In this document: positions 51,932 to 60,601 of the stretch, one piece after another
How the letters are laid out: each line of letters opens with the position of its first letter
Position numbering within the stretch: position 1 is the first letter of the stretch
From: Rhizobium sp. CG5
GTDB taxonomy: Bacteria > Pseudomonadota > Alphaproteobacteria > Rhizobiales > Rhizobiaceae
Direction of reading: 5' to 3'
NCBI RefSeq assembly: GCF_023701945.1
Contig: NZ_JABAEF010000010.1
Location: 165,212 to 229,211, forward strand
Length of the DNA: 64,000 bases
Made by a program: the position numbers and the translations under genes
The notes under the pieces: model-generated
What the model was told of the DNA's origin: nothing
What the model saw: the letters and a program-made list of their open reading frames with translations, nothing else
Database searches by the model: none

Positions 51932-53365
51932 TTAGGAGTGATAGGCAGCTTCGCCGTGCGAGGCGAGGTCGAGACCTTCGCGCTCGGCTTCCACCGGAAC
52001 ACGCAGGCCAACGATGACGTCGACGATCTTGAACAGGATCGCCGAACCGATGCCCGACCACAGAACGGTGACGATGACGCCCTTGAACTGGGCCCAGACC
52101 TGGGTTGCCGTGCCGGCATAACCAGCTGCGAAATCGGCCGTCGAATAGTCGACGATACCAGCGCCGCCGAGAGCCGGGTTGACGAACACGCCGGTCAGCA
52201 GGGCGCCGATGATGCCGCCGATGCAGTGAACGCCGAACACGTCAGCCGTGTCGTCATAGCCGAACTTGTTCTTCACGGTGGAGACGAAGAAGTAGCAGAT
52301 CGGCGAAACCACGAGACCCATGACGATGGCGCCCATCGGACCGGCGAAACCGGCGGCAGGCGTGATCACGACGAGACCGGCAACGGCACCGGATGCTGCA
52401 CCCAGCATCGAGGCCTTGCCGCGGCTGAAGGTTTCGACGATCGCCCAGGAGACGATGGCGGCAGCGGTTGCAACGAAGGTGTTGATCATGGCAAGCGCGG
52501 CATAGGCGTTCGATTCCAGGTTGGAACCGGCGTTGAAGCCGAACCAGCCGACCCAGAGAAGCGAGGCGCCGACCATGGTGAGGGTCATGGAATGGGGTGC
52601 CATCATGTCCTTGCCGTAACCGGTGCGCTTGCCGACCATGATGGCGCCGACGAGACCAGCGATGCCGGCATTGATGTGGACGACGGTGCCGCCGGCGAAG
52701 TCGATGGCGCCGAAGCCGAAGATCAGGCCGGTCGGGCCGTCATAGGCGCTCGGGCCGCCCCAGAACCAGACCATGTGGGCCATCGGGAAGTAGATGAAGG
52801 TGAGCCACAGGATGGTGAAGAGGATGACCGCCGAGAACTTGATGCGCTCGGCGAAGGCCCCGATGATCAGGCCGGGGGTGATGGCGGCGAAGGTCATCTG
52901 GAAGATGACGAAGGCCAGTTCCGGAATGGCGACGCCCTTGGAGAAGCTTTCCGCCACGGTCGTCACGTCGACGCCGGCCAGGAACATCTTGGAGAAACCG
53001 CCAACGAAGCTGTTCAGCGAACCGCCATCGGTAAAGGCCAGCGAGTAACCATAGGCGACCCAGACGAGCATCGCCACTGCGGCGACCATCAGGACCTGCA
53101 TGAGCACGGACAGCATGTTCTTGGTGCGCACGAGACCGCCGTAGAACAGGGCCAGGCCCGGCACGGTCATCAGAAGAACCAGCGCCGACGAGATCAACAT
53201 CCAGGTGGTGTCGCCCTTGTCAACCGTCATGGCCGGAGCGGCAGCCGCTGCTTCGGCAACGGCCGGAGCGGCCGCGTCCTGCGCAAAGGCGATCGCCGGC
53301 GCCAGCAAGGCGGCCGAGGCGGCGCCCAGGCGCGCCATAGAAGATGGAAATTTGAAAAATGACAT
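51932..53365 (-). CDS. amtB: Ammonium transporter AmtB
   Basis: A 477-residue trimeric ammonium channel with 11 membrane helices after a cleavable signal-like segment (about 1-28). Landmarks are TTWMLISSALVLLMTVPGLALFY, TFAAITPGLIIGAFAERIKF, DFAGGTVVHINAGIAG (first conducting His), FGFNAGSNLESN and DVFGVHCIGGIIGALLTG (second His region). ATG 53365 has GGGGAG upstream; the longer frame begins with TTG. It is 27 bp after glnK, the PII protein that closes the channel when nitrogen is sufficient. Confidence 0.96.
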   Translation of the reverse strand: MSFFKFPSSMARLGAASAALLAPAIAFAQDAAAPAVAEAAAAAPAMTVDKGDTTWMLISSALVLLMTVPGLALFYGGLVRTKNMLSVLMQVLMVAAVAMLVWVAYGYSLAFTDGGSLNSFVGGFSKMFLAGVDVTTVAESFSKGVAIPELAFVIFQMTFAAITPGLIIGAFAERIKFSAVILFTILWLTFIYFPMAHMVWFWGGPSAYDGPTGLIFGFGAIDFAGGTVVHINAGIAGLVGAIMVGKRTGYGKDMMAPHSMTLTMVGASLLWVGWFGFNAGSNLESNAYAALAMINTFVATAAAIVSWAIVETFSRGKASMLGAASGAVAGLVVITPAAGFAGPMGAIVMGLVVSPICYFFVSTVKNKFGYDDTADVFGVHCIGGIIGALLTGVFVNPALGGAGIVDYSTADFAAGYAGTATQVWAQFKGVIVTVLWSGIGSAILFKIVDVIVGLRVPVEAEREGLDLASHGEAAYHS

Positions 53366-53392
53366 CAGAAACAACTCCCCTTGCAGCCGTTC

Positions 53393-53731
53393 TTACAACG
53401 CTTCGGTATTGGTTTCGCCGGTACGAATGCGCACGGCCTGATCGATCGAATAGACGAAGATCTTTCCGTCACCGATCTGCCCGGTCTTGGCAGCAGAGGC
53501 GATCGCCTCGACAGCCTTGTCCGCGATATCGGACGCGACCGCGATCTCGATCTTCAACTTCGGCAGAAAGCTCACGGCATATTCCGTTCCGCGATAGATC
53601 TCGGTGTGTCCCTTCTGGCGTCCGTATCCCTTGACCTCGGTCACGGTCAGGCCCTGAATGCCAACAGCGGTCAGAGCCTCGCGGACCTCATCGAGCTTGA
53701 ACGGCTTGATAATGGCCATCACAATCTTCAT
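53393..53731 (-). CDS. glnK: Nitrogen regulatory protein PII (GlnK)
   Basis: A 112-residue trimeric PII protein. MKIVMAIIKPFKLDEVREAL, the T-loop GRQKGHTEIYRGTEY with the uridylylation site Tyr51, and the B-loop TGQIGDGKIFV are complete. It integrates 2-oxoglutarate and ATP/ADP and docks on AmtB. ATG 53731 with AAGGATGGG upstream gives the canonical length; ATG 53743 is an in-frame alternative. A sigma-54 promoter lies about 90 bp upstream, so glnK-amtB is probably NtrC-controlled. Confidence 0.96.
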   Translation of the reverse strand: MKIVMAIIKPFKLDEVREALTAVGIQGLTVTEVKGYGRQKGHTEIYRGTEYAVSFLPKLKIEIAVASDIADKAVEAIASAAKTGQIGDGKIFVYSIDQAVRIRTGETNTEAL

Positions 53732-53822
53732 CTGGTTTCCCATCCTTATGTTTGTCCTTCGGCGCGGAGCCGACTCTCCTTGCCGCTGGCAAGATCAATT
53801 AAGCAGCGACTGGTCTGTGACA

Positions 53823-53838
53823 TTCAAAGTATGTGCCA
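53823..53838 (-). promoter_or_regulatory. Sigma-54 promoter of glnK-amtB
   Basis: On the minus strand TGGCAC (-24), five bases ATACT, TTGAA (-12), close to the consensus TGGCAC-N5-TTGCA. The expected start point is about 80 bp before the glnK ATG. The region upstream has an AGTGGGC/GCCCACT inverted pair but no clear NtrC box. Confidence 0.75.
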
Positions 53839-53961
53839 GATTGGAGGCCTGGGAATAAGTTATTGAATTCTAAAGACTATAAGATAACGAGCTAAGAAAC
53901 AGGCAGTTGAATGGCCAGTGGGCGGGCAAATCTTGTGCAGTTTTCAATAATTGCCCACTCT

Positions 53962-54846
53962 TTAATCATTTGCCTTTTTCCGAATCAAGCCTTCCTGCGC
54001 CACCGAGGCGATCAGCGAGCCTGAGCGGCTGTAAAGGCTCCCCCTTGTCATTCCGCGCCCGCCAAAAGCACTTGGACTGTCCTGGGTATAGAGCAGCCAG
54101 TCGTCGAGCGCCGAGGGACGGTGGAACCACATGGCGTGATCAAGGCTGGCCACCTGCAGGCTGGGATCGAAGATCGACCGGCCATGGGCATAGAGCGAGG
54201 TATCGAGCAATGTCATGTCGGAGAGGTAGGCCAGCACTGCTGACTGATAATGCCGGTCATCGGGCACGGTGCCGGTCGGCCGCACCCAGATATGCGCTTC
54301 CGGCTTCAGCTTGTCCTTGGTCAGATAGTGGACGAGCGACACCGGGCGGATTTCCACCGGCCGCTCGCGTCCCCAATATTTGCGAACGTTTTCAGGCGCC
54401 TGCGACAGGAAGACCTCGCGGAACTCCGTCTCGCCCATCAGCGCTTCCGGCGGCTTGATATCGGGCATGGCAACCTGATGGTCGAAACCCTCCTCTTCCA
54501 GCTGGAAGGAGGCCGACATGGAAAAGATCGCCTTGCCATGCTGGATGGCGACGACGCGCCGTGTGGCAAAGCTCGCACCGTCGCGAATGCGCTCGACCTG
54601 GTAGAGGATCGGCACGGCGGGATCTCCCGGCCGCATGAAATAGGCATGCAGAGAATGGACGAAGCGGTCCGCCTCGACGCAGCGCTGCGCCGCCATCAGC
54701 GCCTGGGCGATCACCTGGCCGCCGAACACCCGCTGCCAGCCGACCTGCGGGCTGCTGCCGCGAAACAGGTTGACCTCGAGGTTTTCAAGGTCAAGCGTGC
54801 GGATCAGCTGATCCATGGCTGTCTGGTCTTCATGCTCCTGCGACAT
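53962..54846 (-). CDS. tesB: Acyl-CoA thioesterase II
   Basis: A 294-residue double-hotdog thioesterase that hydrolyses medium- and long-chain acyl-CoA. The N-terminal hotdog has FGGQVIAQALMAAQR and VHSLHAYFMRPGDPAVPI; the C-terminal hotdog has LAYLSDMTLLDTSL (catalytic Asp) and ASLDHAMWFHRP, DWLLYTQDSP and GRGMTRGSLYSRSGSLIAS. ATG 54846 (MSQEHEDQTAMDQLI) is the likely start. It is divergent from the ubiH-family gene across 84 bp. Confidence 0.94.
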   Translation of the reverse strand: MSQEHEDQTAMDQLIRTLDLENLEVNLFRGSSPQVGWQRVFGGQVIAQALMAAQRCVEADRFVHSLHAYFMRPGDPAVPILYQVERIRDGASFATRRVVAIQHGKAIFSMSASFQLEEEGFDHQVAMPDIKPPEALMGETEFREVFLSQAPENVRKYWGRERPVEIRPVSLVHYLTKDKLKPEAHIWVRPTGTVPDDRHYQSAVLAYLSDMTLLDTSLYAHGRSIFDPSLQVASLDHAMWFHRPSALDDWLLYTQDSPSAFGGRGMTRGSLYSRSGSLIASVAQEGLIRKKAND

Positions 54847-54930
54847 TTTTGCCGACCTCGCTTGTAGGAAGAATTTCAAGGCTGATCTATATAGGACAGA
54901 TCACGGATACAAGCTGCAAGGGAGCACGCC

Positions 54931-56145
54931 ATGTTGGATCTGATCGTTGTCGGCGGAGGATATGTCGGCCTGTCGGTGGCGCTCGCGGTCAAGCAGGCAG
55001 CCCCTCATCTGTCGGTCGAGGTGGTCGAAGCCGCACCCGAAGGCCAATGGCAGAAGGATCCAAGAGCCTCGGCGATCATCGCGGCGGCAACCCGCATGCT
55101 TGAGGTCTTCGGCATCTGGGAGCGCATCGCGCCGGATGCCGAACCGATCACCCGGATGATCGTCACCGATTCGAAAACCGGCGATCCGGTGCGCCCCGTT
55201 TTCCTGACCTTCGACGGGACCGTCGAGAACGGCCAGCCCTTCGCCTACATGATCCCCAATGTGAGCATGGTGGCCGCACTCCGCGACGCCGCGGCGAATG
55301 CCGGCATCGCCATTCGCCACGACACCCGCGCCACCGGCTTCAGCACCAGCGGCCCGGCCGCCGAATTGACGCTCTCGGACGGCGCCGTGCTCAGCGCCCG
55401 GCTGGTGGTGGCCTGCGACGGCGTCAAATCGAAGCTGCGCGACCTGGCCGGCATCAAGACGGTGACCTGGGATTACGGACAATCCGGCATCGTCACCACC
55501 GTCGAGCACGAGCGCCCGCACGATGGCTGCGCGGAGGAGCATTTCCTGCCCGCCGGCCCCTTTGCCATCCTGCCGCTCAAGGGCAACCGCTCCTCGCTGG
55601 TCTGGACCGAGCGCACGGCAGACGCCAACCGGCTGGTAGCCGCCGATGATCTGGTCTTCGAGGAGGAGTTGGAGCGGCGCTTCGGCCACAAGCTCGGCGC
55701 CCTGAAGGCCACCGCCAACCGCCGCGCCTTTCCGCTTGGCCTGACGCTCGCCCGCGCCTTCGTCGCGCCGCGCCTGGCGCTGGCCGGCGACGCGGCCCAT
55801 GGCATCCATCCGATCTCCGGCCAGGGCCTCAATCTCGGCTTCAAGGATGTGGCAGCGCTCGCCGAAACCATTGTCGAGGCCGACCGTCTCGGCCTCGATA
55901 TCGGCGATCTCAATGTCCTGGAGCGCTACCAGACCTGGCGGCGCTTCGACACGTTCCGCATGGGCGTGACGACGGATGTGCTGAACCGGCTGTTTTCCAA
56001 TGACGTCGCGCCGATCCGCATGGCCCGCGATTTCGGCCTCGGTCTGGTCGACCGCCTGCCGAAGCTGAAATCCTTCTTCATCTCGGAAGCCGCCGGCACA
56101 TCAGGCAAGGGCGGACCAAAACTGCTGGCCGGCCAGGCGATCTAG
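54931..56145 (+). CDS. UbiH/UbiF/COQ6-family FAD monooxygenase
   Basis: A 404-residue flavoprotein hydroxylase of ubiquinone biosynthesis. N-terminal FAD motif DLIVVGGGYVGLSVALA (GxGxxG-like GGGYVG at 8-13), middle DG motif VACDGVKSKLRDLAGI, and the C-terminal GDAAHGIHPISGQGLNLGFKD. The ring position it hydroxylates (C1, C5 or C6) cannot be decided by eye; rhizobia often carry broad UbiL-type enzymes. CAAGGGAG lies upstream of ATG 54931. It converges with the Trm112-like operon. Confidence 0.87.
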   Translation: MLDLIVVGGGYVGLSVALAVKQAAPHLSVEVVEAAPEGQWQKDPRASAIIAAATRMLEVFGIWERIAPDAEPITRMIVTDSKTGDPVRPVFLTFDGTVENGQPFAYMIPNVSMVAALRDAAANAGIAIRHDTRATGFSTSGPAAELTLSDGAVLSARLVVACDGVKSKLRDLAGIKTVTWDYGQSGIVTTVEHERPHDGCAEEHFLPAGPFAILPLKGNRSSLVWTERTADANRLVAADDLVFEEELERRFGHKLGALKATANRRAFPLGLTLARAFVAPRLALAGDAAHGIHPISGQGLNLGFKDVAALAETIVEADRLGLDIGDLNVLERYQTWRRFDTFRMGVTTDVLNRLFSNDVAPIRMARDFGLGLVDRLPKLKSFFISEAAGTSGKGGPKLLAGQAI

Positions 56146-56164
56146 AAATGCGACCGGAAGCGCT

Positions 56165-56353
56165 TCAATCCTCGATCTTGCGGGCCTCGGAGACCAGCAT
56201 GATCGGGATGCCATCGCGAATGGGATAGGCGAGCCGCGCCTTTTCCGACACCAACTCGTTGCTGTCGCGGTCAAAGGTCAGCCGCCCGCGGGTCAGCGGA
56301 CAGACCAGCAGTTCCAGGAGCTTCGGATCGACCTGGCTCAGCTTCTCATCCAT
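56165..56353 (-). CDS. Trm112/UPF0434 family protein
   Basis: A 62-residue protein: [20 protein letters not shown], then [20 protein letters not shown], which is the UPF0434 (YcaR-like) pattern. Trm112 proteins activate methyltransferases in yeast and archaea; bacterial members are poorly understood. Only one Cys (residue 18) is present, so the zinc ribbon of E. coli YcaR is absent. It is 15 bp after the LON-domain gene and likely the last gene of that operon. Confidence 0.88.
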   Translation of the reverse strand: MDEKLSQVDPKLLELLVCPLTRGRLTFDRDSNELVSEKARLAYPIRDGIPIMLVSEARKIED

Positions 56354-56368
56354 GGCAAAGCGGTCCCC

Positions 56369-57049
56369 CTACTGCAGCATCGTGTCGACATCGCCGAAAT
56401 CGCGCGCCAGCAGGATTTCCGTGATTGCCACCAGCGTCTCGGCGCGGGTCTTCAGATCCGGCGCCTCCAGCAGGGCCTGCTTTTCGGCAGGGCCGAACGG
56501 CGACATCATCGACAGGGAATTGACCAGCGTCAGGTTGCTGGCGCGCTTGACGCTGTCCCAGTCGGCCTCCAGCTTGTTGGCATCGAGATAGGCGCGAAAG
56601 GCCGAAAGCAGCCCATCCCGGTCAACCGTGTTCTCTTCCTGCGCCGACGACAGATCGGCAATGAACGGTGCGATGCGAACGGTGCGATAGGGCTTATGGC
56701 CGGCGATCTCGTCGATCACCCGAAACCGGCAGACCCCGCCCAGCGACACGATGTAACGCCCGTCTCCGGTCTCGGCCCAGGAGGTGATGCGGCCGATGCA
56801 GCCCACCTGGCACAGTGCCGGCGAATCGTTCGCGTCGAGCGCTGCTTCCGGCTCCGAAAGCGCCGGCTGCACGATGCCGACGAGCCGGTTGCCGGCCAGC
56901 GCGGCGTCAAACATCGCCAGATAGCGCGGCTCGAAAACATTAAGCGGCAATTGCCCGCCCGGCAGCAGCAGCGCCCCTGCCAAGGGGAAGATCGGCAATG
57001 TTTCGGGAACATCACCTGCTGTCAGATATCTGGCATTCCCGACCTGCAT
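56369..57049 (-). CDS. LON substrate-binding domain protein
   Basis: A 226-residue protein that has only the N-terminal substrate-recognition domain of Lon protease: PIFPLAGALLLPGGQLPLNVFEPRYL, then GCIGRITSWAETGDGRYIVSL and VCRFRVIDEI, without ATPase or Ser-Lys protease. It could hand over or bind unfolded proteins, as proposed for BrxL-free LON-domain proteins, but the role is unknown. It lies 102 bp downstream of a CnoX-like thioredoxin gene and before the Trm112-like gene, a common alphaproteobacterial arrangement. Confidence 0.88.
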   Translation of the reverse strand: MQVGNARYLTAGDVPETLPIFPLAGALLLPGGQLPLNVFEPRYLAMFDAALAGNRLVGIVQPALSEPEAALDANDSPALCQVGCIGRITSWAETGDGRYIVSLGGVCRFRVIDEIAGHKPYRTVRIAPFIADLSSAQEENTVDRDGLLSAFRAYLDANKLEADWDSVKRASNLTLVNSLSMMSPFGPAEKQALLEAPDLKTRAETLVAITEILLARDFGDVDTMLQ

Positions 57050-57151
57050 GAACGCCTCCCATGCCAGGTCTTATGGCGCGAAATCGCGCCCACCTGGTTC
57101 TTCCTATCAAATTGGCGCAGCCGCAACGAAACTCAAGGGCGCGCCGGCCCG

Positions 57152-58108
57152 TCACGCAAAAAGGATCGATGCCAGCTTTCTGCGCGCCTGGATGGTGGCA
57201 GGGTCCTTGACGCCCCAGACATCGAAGAATTCGAGCAGCTGACGCCGTGCGCCGTCGTCGTCGAATGTGCGGTCGCGCCGCATGATGATCAGCAGATGAT
57301 CGGCCGCTTCGTCGCGCTTGCCCTGGACGCTGAGGATCTTGGCAAGCTTGATGCGCGCTGCGTGATCGTCGGGATTGAGCGCCAGCTGATGCTCCAGCGC
57401 CACCGGATCGCCGAGCTTGCGGGCCTCATCGATCTGGTCGAGCTTCTTCAGCACCGCCTGGATTTCGGCGGACGCCGACATGTCCGCCGGCATGCTTTCG
57501 AGAAGCTGGCGGGCGCGCTCGTGCTGGTTGGAGGCGATCATGCAGTCGGCAATGCCGGCCACCGCCACGACATTGTCGGGCGCCGCCTGCATCACCGCGC
57601 CGTAGAGCTGGGCAGCGCCTTCGAAATCGCCGGCCGCCAGCAGGCCCTTGGCTTCTTCCAGAACGGCAGCGATTTCGGCGGCCGCATCGGCCTCGTTCGA
57701 GCCGCCCAGCTTCTCGATGAACTGGCGGATCTGGCTTTCCGGAATGGCGCCCATGAAACCGTCGACCGGACGGCCATCGACGAAAGCGACGACGGCCGGG
57801 ATCGACTGGATGCCGAGCTGGCCCGGGATGGACGGATGATCGTCGATATTGAGCTTGACCAGCTTGACGCGGCCATTGGCCTCGTTGACGACCTTCTCGA
57901 TGACGGGCTGGAGCTGCTTGCACGGGCCGCACCAGGGCGCCCAGAAGTCGACCAGAACCGGCTGGCGCCGCGATTCCTCAAGCACATCCTTGGCAAAGCC
58001 AGCGGTGGTGGTATCGCCGACGAGAGCCTTGGCGGGCGCCGCGCCGAAATGGGCCTGCGCCGTCATCTGGCCGCCAAAGCCGCCATAGGGATTGCTGGTA
58101 TCGCTCAT
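57152..58108 (-). CDS. CnoX/YbbN-like thioredoxin with TPR domain
   Basis: A 318-residue protein with a thioredoxin domain (about 30-138, LVDFWAPWCGPCKQLQPVIE; Cys60, Cys63) followed by a helical TPR-like region (140-318). E. coli CnoX is a chaperedoxin that guards proteins from oxidation; that protein lacks the second Cys, whereas the full WCGPC motif here suggests redox activity as in Caulobacter CnoX. It leads the operon with the LON-domain and Trm112-like genes, suggestive of protein quality control. Confidence 0.9.
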   Translation of the reverse strand: MSDTSNPYGGFGGQMTAQAHFGAAPAKALVGDTTTAGFAKDVLEESRRQPVLVDFWAPWCGPCKQLQPVIEKVVNEANGRVKLVKLNIDDHPSIPGQLGIQSIPAVVAFVDGRPVDGFMGAIPESQIRQFIEKLGGSNEADAAAEIAAVLEEAKGLLAAGDFEGAAQLYGAVMQAAPDNVVAVAGIADCMIASNQHERARQLLESMPADMSASAEIQAVLKKLDQIDEARKLGDPVALEHQLALNPDDHAARIKLAKILSVQGKRDEAADHLLIIMRRDRTFDDDGARRQLLEFFDVWGVKDPATIQARRKLASILFA

Positions 58109-58166
58109 TGTGGTCTCCCGCCTTTTGTTGCCGCGCCGGGCCTTATTCCATTGTTTAGATCGTATG

Positions 58167-58676
58167 TCAGGCCGTGACTTTCAAGACAAGCGGCGAGTGG
58201 CCGGTCGCCTCAAGAAAGCGGATGAGATCGGCGCCAGCCAGCGATGTGGTCGCGTCGTTGGTAAGCGGATGGCAGTTGATGATGTCATGCGCCATCAGCT
58301 CGGCATCAAGCACGAAGGTGACGTTCTGACCGGTATCGTTGATCGCCCCCAGCGCCGTGACCGCACCGGGAATGACGCCCAGATACTCCATGAGCTTTTC
58401 CGGCTTGCCGAACGATACCTTGCTGGCCGCCCCGATCAGCGTGTGCACGGCCTTCAGGTCGACGATGGCATTTTCCTCGACCGTCAGCAGGAAGAACTGG
58501 TCCTTCTTGTCCTTGACGAACAGGTTCTTGGTATGGCCGCCGGGAATTTCGTCGCGCAGGGACACCGATTCGGCAACGGTGAAGACCGGCGCATGGGTCT
58601 TGGTCTGATGGGGAATGGCAAGGTCATCGAGAAAACGGAACAGATCTTCGGCGGTCTTGGGCGCGGTCGCAGTCAT
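58167..58676 (-). CDS. ProX/YbaK-family aminoacyl-tRNA deacylase
   Basis: A 169-residue protein of the prolyl-tRNA synthetase-associated domain group. TAEDLFRFLDDLAIPHQTKT, the conserved KNLFVKDKKDQFFLL with the catalytic Lys, VSFGKPEKLMEYLGVIPGAVTALGAIND and the C-terminal HPLTNDATTSL are diagnostic. ProX (PrdX) clears Ala from tRNA-Pro, the error made by ProRS. ATG 58676 is preferred; ATG 58694 is six codons upstream and neither has a strong binding site. It is followed after 58 bp by the CnoX-like gene. Confidence 0.9.
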   Translation of the reverse strand: MTATAPKTAEDLFRFLDDLAIPHQTKTHAPVFTVAESVSLRDEIPGGHTKNLFVKDKKDQFFLLTVEENAIVDLKAVHTLIGAASKVSFGKPEKLMEYLGVIPGAVTALGAINDTGQNVTFVLDAELMAHDIINCHPLTNDATTSLAGADLIRFLEATGHSPLVLKVTA

Positions 58677-58944
58677 GGCAGGTCTCTTTTGCATCGATCA
58701 CGGAGCGGCGAATGCCGGCTTGTCGGCATCGTGATACGTCCGCGCTCAAGGATTGGCAATCGCCATCCCCCTCCAAAGGCCCTGTGCACCAAGGGTTTGC
58801 CAAGATTGAAAAACGCACCGGCAATTTTTTCTTCGTTCCGTCGTCATTTCCCTGTTGCATTTGAAAATCGGTTGGGCCATATAGCGCCCGTCGCCGCAAA
58901 CAGCGACCCACGGTTCACCGAATACCCCCGGACCGAGGTGATGA

Positions 58945-59019
58945 GCGGGTGTAGCTCAGGGGTAGAGCACAACCTTGCCAAGGTTGGGGTCGAGCGTTCG
59001 AATCGCTTCACCCGCTCCA
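58945..59019 (+). tRNA. tRNA-Gly (anticodon GCC)
   Basis: Complete 75-nt cloverleaf with encoded CCA. Acceptor GCGGGTG / CACCCGC, D arm GTAGCTCAGGGGTAGAGC, anticodon stem CAACC / GGTTG with loop TTGCCAA (GCC), T arm GCG-TTCGAAT-CGC. It reads GGC and GGU. tRNA genes are frequent integration sites; a TA pair with different composition follows directly, but no repeat of the tRNA 3' end was found downstream. Confidence 0.98.
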
Positions 59020-59125
59020 ATTTCTCTCAGAGATGTGAATGGCTTGCAGACATCCCCGCGGGGTGTCGTTGAGGTTGCCGAAGCAAGAAAATGCACGGCA
59101 CATGTACTGTCTCAGTGAGTTTTCA

Positions 59126-59131
59126 TTGACA
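59126..59131 (+). promoter_or_regulatory. Candidate -35 box of the VapBC45-like pair
   Basis: TTGACA lies 48 bp before the antitoxin start in an AT-rich region. A matching -10 is not obvious at 17 bp (CTGGAT/CAGTAAT), so the promoter is tentative. Confidence 0.3.
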
Positions 59132-59173
59132 GCTTGAAAGTTTGCTGGATCAGTAATTCGAGGAGAATTTCAG

Positions 59174-59866
59174 ATGGGCGACTTAATAGGCTTGGGTCTT
59201 TATACGCCTGCCGAAGCAGGAAAGCTTCTGCGCGTCCCGACATCGAAAATCACTCGCTGGCTCCGCGGCCACTCCATTGATGGAAAGTCGTATCCGGCGC
59301 TGTGGAAACCGGAAGTCGACCTTGGCGACGACCGCCTCATTCTCGGTTTTCGAGACTTGATGGAGGTGCGGGTAGCGGACGCATTCATTCGCGCCGGTGT
59401 GTCTGCGATACGTGTGCGAACTGCGATCCAGATTGCGCGCGAAGCACTCGGCCAGGATCACCCTCTTTCAACGGATCGATTCCGGACTGATGGTCGTGAA
59501 ATTTTCCTGCGCATATTCGAGACTGGCCCTGATGGTGAGGAGCGCGAACGGCTTCTCAACCTTTTCCGCCGACAATATGAGTTTAAAGGCATAATCGATC
59601 CCATCCTGAAGACCGTGGATTTCGGGGAGGATGGCAATCCCTTGCTTTGGTGGCCAGGAGGGCGCCGGTTAAACGTGGTTGTCGACCCATCCCGTTCTTT
59701 CGGCCAGCCCATTGATGCCAGTTCAAGCGTACCGACAAATGTGTTGGCGGCTGCGGCTCAACAGGAAGGCATCATCGGCGCGGCGCGCGCGTATGAAGTC
59801 CCGGAAGCGTCCGTTCGTAGGGCCATCGAGTTCGAGACTTCACTAGGACAACGGATGGCCGCGTGA
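59174..59866 (+). CDS. DUF433-type antitoxin (VapB45-like)
   Basis: A 230-residue protein with an N-terminal MerR/XRE-like helix-turn-helix (YTPAEAGKLLRVPTSKITRW, residues 9-30), a middle coil (FRDLMEVRVADAFIRAG) and a C-terminal DUF433-like domain (VPTNVLAAAAQQEGIIGAARAYEVPEASVRR). This architecture is that of the VapB45 antitoxin class. It has a strong GAGGAGAATTT site before ATG 59174, and its stop overlaps the toxin GTG (GTGA), so the two are co-translated. It lies just after tRNA-Gly. Confidence 0.78.
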   Translation: MGDLIGLGLYTPAEAGKLLRVPTSKITRWLRGHSIDGKSYPALWKPEVDLGDDRLILGFRDLMEVRVADAFIRAGVSAIRVRTAIQIAREALGQDHPLSTDRFRTDGREIFLRIFETGPDGEERERLLNLFRRQYEFKGIIDPILKTVDFGEDGNPLLWWPGGRRLNVVVDPSRSFGQPIDASSSVPTNVLAAAAQQEGIIGAARAYEVPEASVRRAIEFETSLGQRMAA

Positions 59867-60282
59867 AGGTCTTTTTCGACAACTGCACTGCGCCAGTTCT
59901 CGCTTCGACACTTCACGGATTCATTGTTCATTCCGGGCACGCAGCCGTCCACATCAAGGACATAGCCGAACTCCCAAGAGGCCGTCATTCAACGGACTTG
60001 GAATGGATTGACCTCCTTAGATCCGCAACGGAAGTCTGGATCTTTGTCTCGGGCGACAAGCGCATCCTCAAGAACCCAGCCGAGCGCGCTGCCCTCCGTT
60101 CTGCTGGCCTTCACGGCTTTATTCTCGCCGCGGGATATCAAAAAACTCCGTTGAACCAAGTAGCAGCCACGCTAGTTGCCAGGTGGCCCGACATGTGCAG
60201 GATCACTGAAATCATCTCTGCGCCGTCAATGCATGAAATCCCGATCGGGAAACATACAAAGCTACGTTCTTTGCCCCTGTGA
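59863..60282 (+). CDS. PIN-like toxin (VapC45-like)
   Basis: A 139-residue protein of the PIN-like class found with DUF433 antitoxins. VFFDNCTAPVLA (Asp6), RHSTDLEWIDLL (Asp45, Asp50) and VSGDKRILKNPAE (Asp65) provide the acidic centre, and the helix RAALRSAGLHGFIL follows. The start is GTG overlapping the antitoxin stop by 4 bp. Such toxins are presumed to cut RNA. G+C looks lower than in the flanking housekeeping genes, which suggests acquisition. Confidence 0.77.
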   Translation: MKVFFDNCTAPVLASTLHGFIVHSGHAAVHIKDIAELPRGRHSTDLEWIDLLRSATEVWIFVSGDKRILKNPAERAALRSAGLHGFILAAGYQKTPLNQVAATLVARWPDMCRITEIISAPSMHEIPIGKHTKLRSLPL

Positions 60283-60601
60283 CGAACATCGGCAAACTGC
60301 CGTTAATCATTCTTCTTGGCGACGCGGCATGGCACACGAGAGACAAGAAGTAGGAGAAGGTAGCCGTGCATGTTGTGCTTTTCAGCAGCCAAACAAAACC
60401 ACGCCTCCCGTATTTCGACGAAAACACGCTAAATCTCCAAAATTCCAGTTATATCCTCCATATTTTTCGCCGAAATGCCGCTTTTTACGCGGCGTTTGTC
60501 GCGATATACAGCTTGTCCATGACGTTTGATCGTGGCAATGCAGGACCTGCGGTCCGGGCCGGCTTGCCATCTTCATCGACCCTCCAAGCCGAAGGCGCCC
60601 C
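60283..60601. other. Intergenic region upstream of putA
   Basis: A 319-bp, AT-rich stretch between the TA pair and putA. It holds a GCCGC/GCGGC hairpin around 60477-60492 and no convincing gene. The putA promoter should be here. The divergent Lrp-type putR gene that often regulates rhizobial putA is not present at this side. Confidence 0.5.

Noticed and set aside
58945..60601. Genomic island bounded by tRNA-Gly attachment repeats
   Set aside because: No copy of the tRNA 3' end and no integrase gene were found in the available downstream sequence, so only the TA pair is claimed.
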